From contig JAPOVI010000445.1 in assembly GCA_026708265.1 (NCBI GenBank), positions 1-51,619 of the forward strand: a stretch of DNA of 51,619 nucleotides, in the 5' to 3' direction. Source of the stretch: Acidobacteriota bacterium. Its GTDB lineage: Bacteria > Acidobacteriota > Vicinamibacteria > Vicinamibacterales > UBA8438. Positions 50,671 through 51,619 of the stretch are shown one piece after another (the first letter of the stretch is position 1; every line of letters begins with the position of its first letter). The notes beneath the pieces are model-generated. The model was not told the DNA's origin, did not search any database, and saw only the letters and a list, made by a program, of their open reading frames with translations. Position numbers and translations under genes: made by a program.

Positions 50671-50763
50671 CTAGTGACGCAGCGCACGTGACGCAGCACG
50701 ACCGTCGGCGCGGGGGCCCTCAGCGGGCTCGCTACAACAGCAGCCGGTCGTCCAGAGCGTCAC
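50671..50763 (-). CDS. Poly-cysteine leader peptide of sulfur assimilation operon
   Basis: A 30-codon ORF from GTG (50763) to TAG (50673-50671). It reads VTLWTTGCCCSEPAEG and ends ADGRAASRALRH; codons 8-10 are TGC TGT TGT. Three successive cysteine codons in a short ORF, then a terminator, then sulfur assimilation genes, is the layout of an attenuation leader. Ribosomes starved of Cys-tRNA would stall at codons 8-10, leaving GGGCCCCCG (codons 15-18) free to block the terminator hairpin. With cysteine present, ribosomes reach the TAG, 33 bases before the hairpin, and termination occurs. There is no ribosome site; the promoter suggests a leaderless transcript. Confidence 0.75.
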   Translation of the reverse strand: MTLWTTGCCCSEPAEGPRADGRAASRALRH

Positions 50764-50770
50764 GGCGGAT

Positions 50771-50799
50771 ATTGTGTCAGCCCCCGTTCCCGTCGTCAA
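50771..50799 (-). promoter_or_regulatory. Sigma70-like promoter of sulfur operon
   Basis: On the minus strand, -35 TTGACG (50799-50794), a 17-base spacer, and -10 CACAAT (50776-50771). The predicted first base, 7-8 bases beyond the -10, falls on or next to the G of the leader GTG at 50763. The -35 overlaps the stop codon of the upstream SYLF gene by 4 bases. Confidence 0.65.
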
Positions 50800-51527
50800 G
50801 GGGTGTCGGTCGCGGCGAGGCTGGCCAGCGCCGCCTGCAACCGAATCGCCGCCTCCGGCAAGCCCTGCTCCCCGGCCTTGCCGTCGATCACGATGTCGAC
50901 CGAGTCGAGCCGCGCGCCGTAGAAGCGCTCGTTCGCGTCGCGGTCGGCCCGGAACGTCGCGCCCCCGAGGGCCGCGCCCGCGAACACGCCGCGGGTGCGC
51001 GAGTAGCTGAGGATCTCGGCCGTCAACTGCAGATCCGTGGAAGCCTCGAGACTCCTCCCGATCGGCCCCACGACCGCGGAGGCGTCGCCGCCCAGCTTGA
51101 ACTGATTGTCGAGCAGACGCCGCAACCCGCGGCGGTTCTGTATCAGCAGGATGACGTCGGCCGACTGCGCCCCCACCTGGAGGCCGATGCTGCCGCCGGT
51201 CAGCGTCATGAACGCGGGGGCGGACCAGGCTCCGGTGTCCGGGTCCCTCCCCGCGATGAAGCCGCGTCCGCGCTGCCCTCCGAGGAAGAAGCCCGCCTTG
51301 ACCGTCGACGGAAAGACCGCCATGGCGACCGCCCGGTCGAGGATGGCACGCGGAATCGCCGCGTCGGGCGCATTCAGGATCTCTTCGAGAACGATGACGC
51401 CCTCCTCGAGCCGCGCCGCCTCCTCGTCCGCGCCGGCGGCAGGCGAGGTGCCGGCGAGGATCAGGCCGATCAGCGCGGCCGATGCGCGGAGGCGCCGGAG
51501 GGAGGATGGACGATGTGTGGTAACCAT
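50796..51527 (-). CDS. SYLF (Ysc84-like) lipid-binding domain protein, exported
   Basis: A 243-residue protein with an N-terminal signal (LRASAALIGLILAGTSPAAG). The SYLF/Ysc84 domain shows EILNAPDAAIPRAILDRAVA, AVFPSTVKAGFFLGGQRGRG, WSAPAFMTLTGGSIGLQVGA, VILLIQNRRGLRRLLDNQFK and YSRTRGVFAGAALGGATF. Bacterial members are periplasmic or outer-membrane associated and bind lipid. GGAGGT lies immediately before the ATG, closer than usual. The following 51528-51619 holds no visible gene. Confidence 0.9.
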   Translation of the reverse strand: MVTTHRPSSLRRLRASAALIGLILAGTSPAAGADEEAARLEEGVIVLEEILNAPDAAIPRAILDRAVAMAVFPSTVKAGFFLGGQRGRGFIAGRDPDTGAWSAPAFMTLTGGSIGLQVGAQSADVILLIQNRRGLRRLLDNQFKLGGDASAVVGPIGRSLEASTDLQLTAEILSYSRTRGVFAGAALGGATFRADRDANERFYGARLDSVDIVIDGKAGEQGLPEAAIRLQAALASLAATDTP

Positions 51528-51619
51528 ACCTCCATGCTAGGAGATTGCGCCGCAGAACGCCAACAGAGTGCGTGCCGCGGCGCAAGCTCCTGGGACGGTG
51601 GGGGCTGGGGCCGACCCGG

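Noticed and set aside
50600..50763. SAM or other sulfur riboswitch in the operon leader
   Set aside because: No conserved SAM-I/II/III or SAH core was recognised. The CCC-coding ORF plus terminator explains the leader better, though a covariance-model scan was not possible here.

Overview
The window is 51.6 kb of very GC-rich bacterial chromosome, close-packed with genes on both strands. The gene content points to an Acidobacteriota-like, probably aerobic and oligotrophic organism (Vicinamibacteria is my best guess): an acidobacterial-type orphan FtsX/MacB permease, Tricorn-type protease, quinoprotein dehydrogenase, SYLF protein, DUF4399 and DUF6526 proteins, VapBC-type modules and two DUF4143 ATPases. 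This taxonomy is inferred from families, not from a marker gene. No rRNA, tRNA, CRISPR array, IS element or phage gene was seen.

Left arm (1-14 kb, all minus strand): an EhpF-like adenylate-forming enzyme, two secreted DUF4399 proteins, an acyl-CoA-reductase-like aldehyde dehydrogenase, an ABC exporter set (ATPase plus two large FtsX permeases), an enoyl-CoA hydratase and a Tricorn protease cut by the window edge. The first and fourth genes look like a two-component carboxylate reductase. Middle (14-34 kb): housekeeping and accessory genes alternate. They include MOSC, a VapBC toxin-antitoxin pair, two DUF4143 ATPases, SPFH/NfeD, pterin dehydratase, a dienoyl-CoA-reductase-type SDR, a bile-acid-type transporter, a quinoprotein dehydrogenase with a lanthanide-type ligand set followed by a cyclase-family hydrolase, a glycosyltransferase, a fused nucleotidyltransferase-HEPN protein, a PEP-synthase-like dikinase and a Uma2 nuclease.

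Right arm (34-51 kb): two sulfur loci. The first (33.6-42.4 kb) joins DUF4202 and a fused ATP sulfurylase/APS kinase (PAPS synthesis) to a divergent series: sulfotransferase, two paralogous alkaline-phosphatase-superfamily enzymes (one membrane-anchored, one a lipoprotein), a ribbon-helix-helix-like small protein and a three-helix membrane protein. This looks like a sulfate-ester or envelope-modification system. An AAA-ATPase/PIN-nuclease pair follows. The second (44.7-50.8 kb, minus) is an assimilatory sulfate reduction operon: TauE/SafE permease, APS reductase, siroheme synthase parts, sulfite reductase and a conserved unknown protein, mostly with 4-bp start/stop overlaps.

The most exciting element is the leader of that second operon. 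A sigma70-like promoter places transcription start at or next to the GTG of a 30-codon ORF (50763-50671) containing three successive cysteine codons. It is followed by a strong intrinsic terminator (50638-50600) just before the first structural gene. I read this as a cysteine-responsive, probably leaderless, transcription attenuator. Other structural signals are a small family of gene-end palindromes (12851, 14635, 31303), a 74-bp-period repeat between the two phosphatase genes, operator-like repeats before both DUF4143 ATPases, and decayed gene remnants near 17.6 and 42.5 kb.
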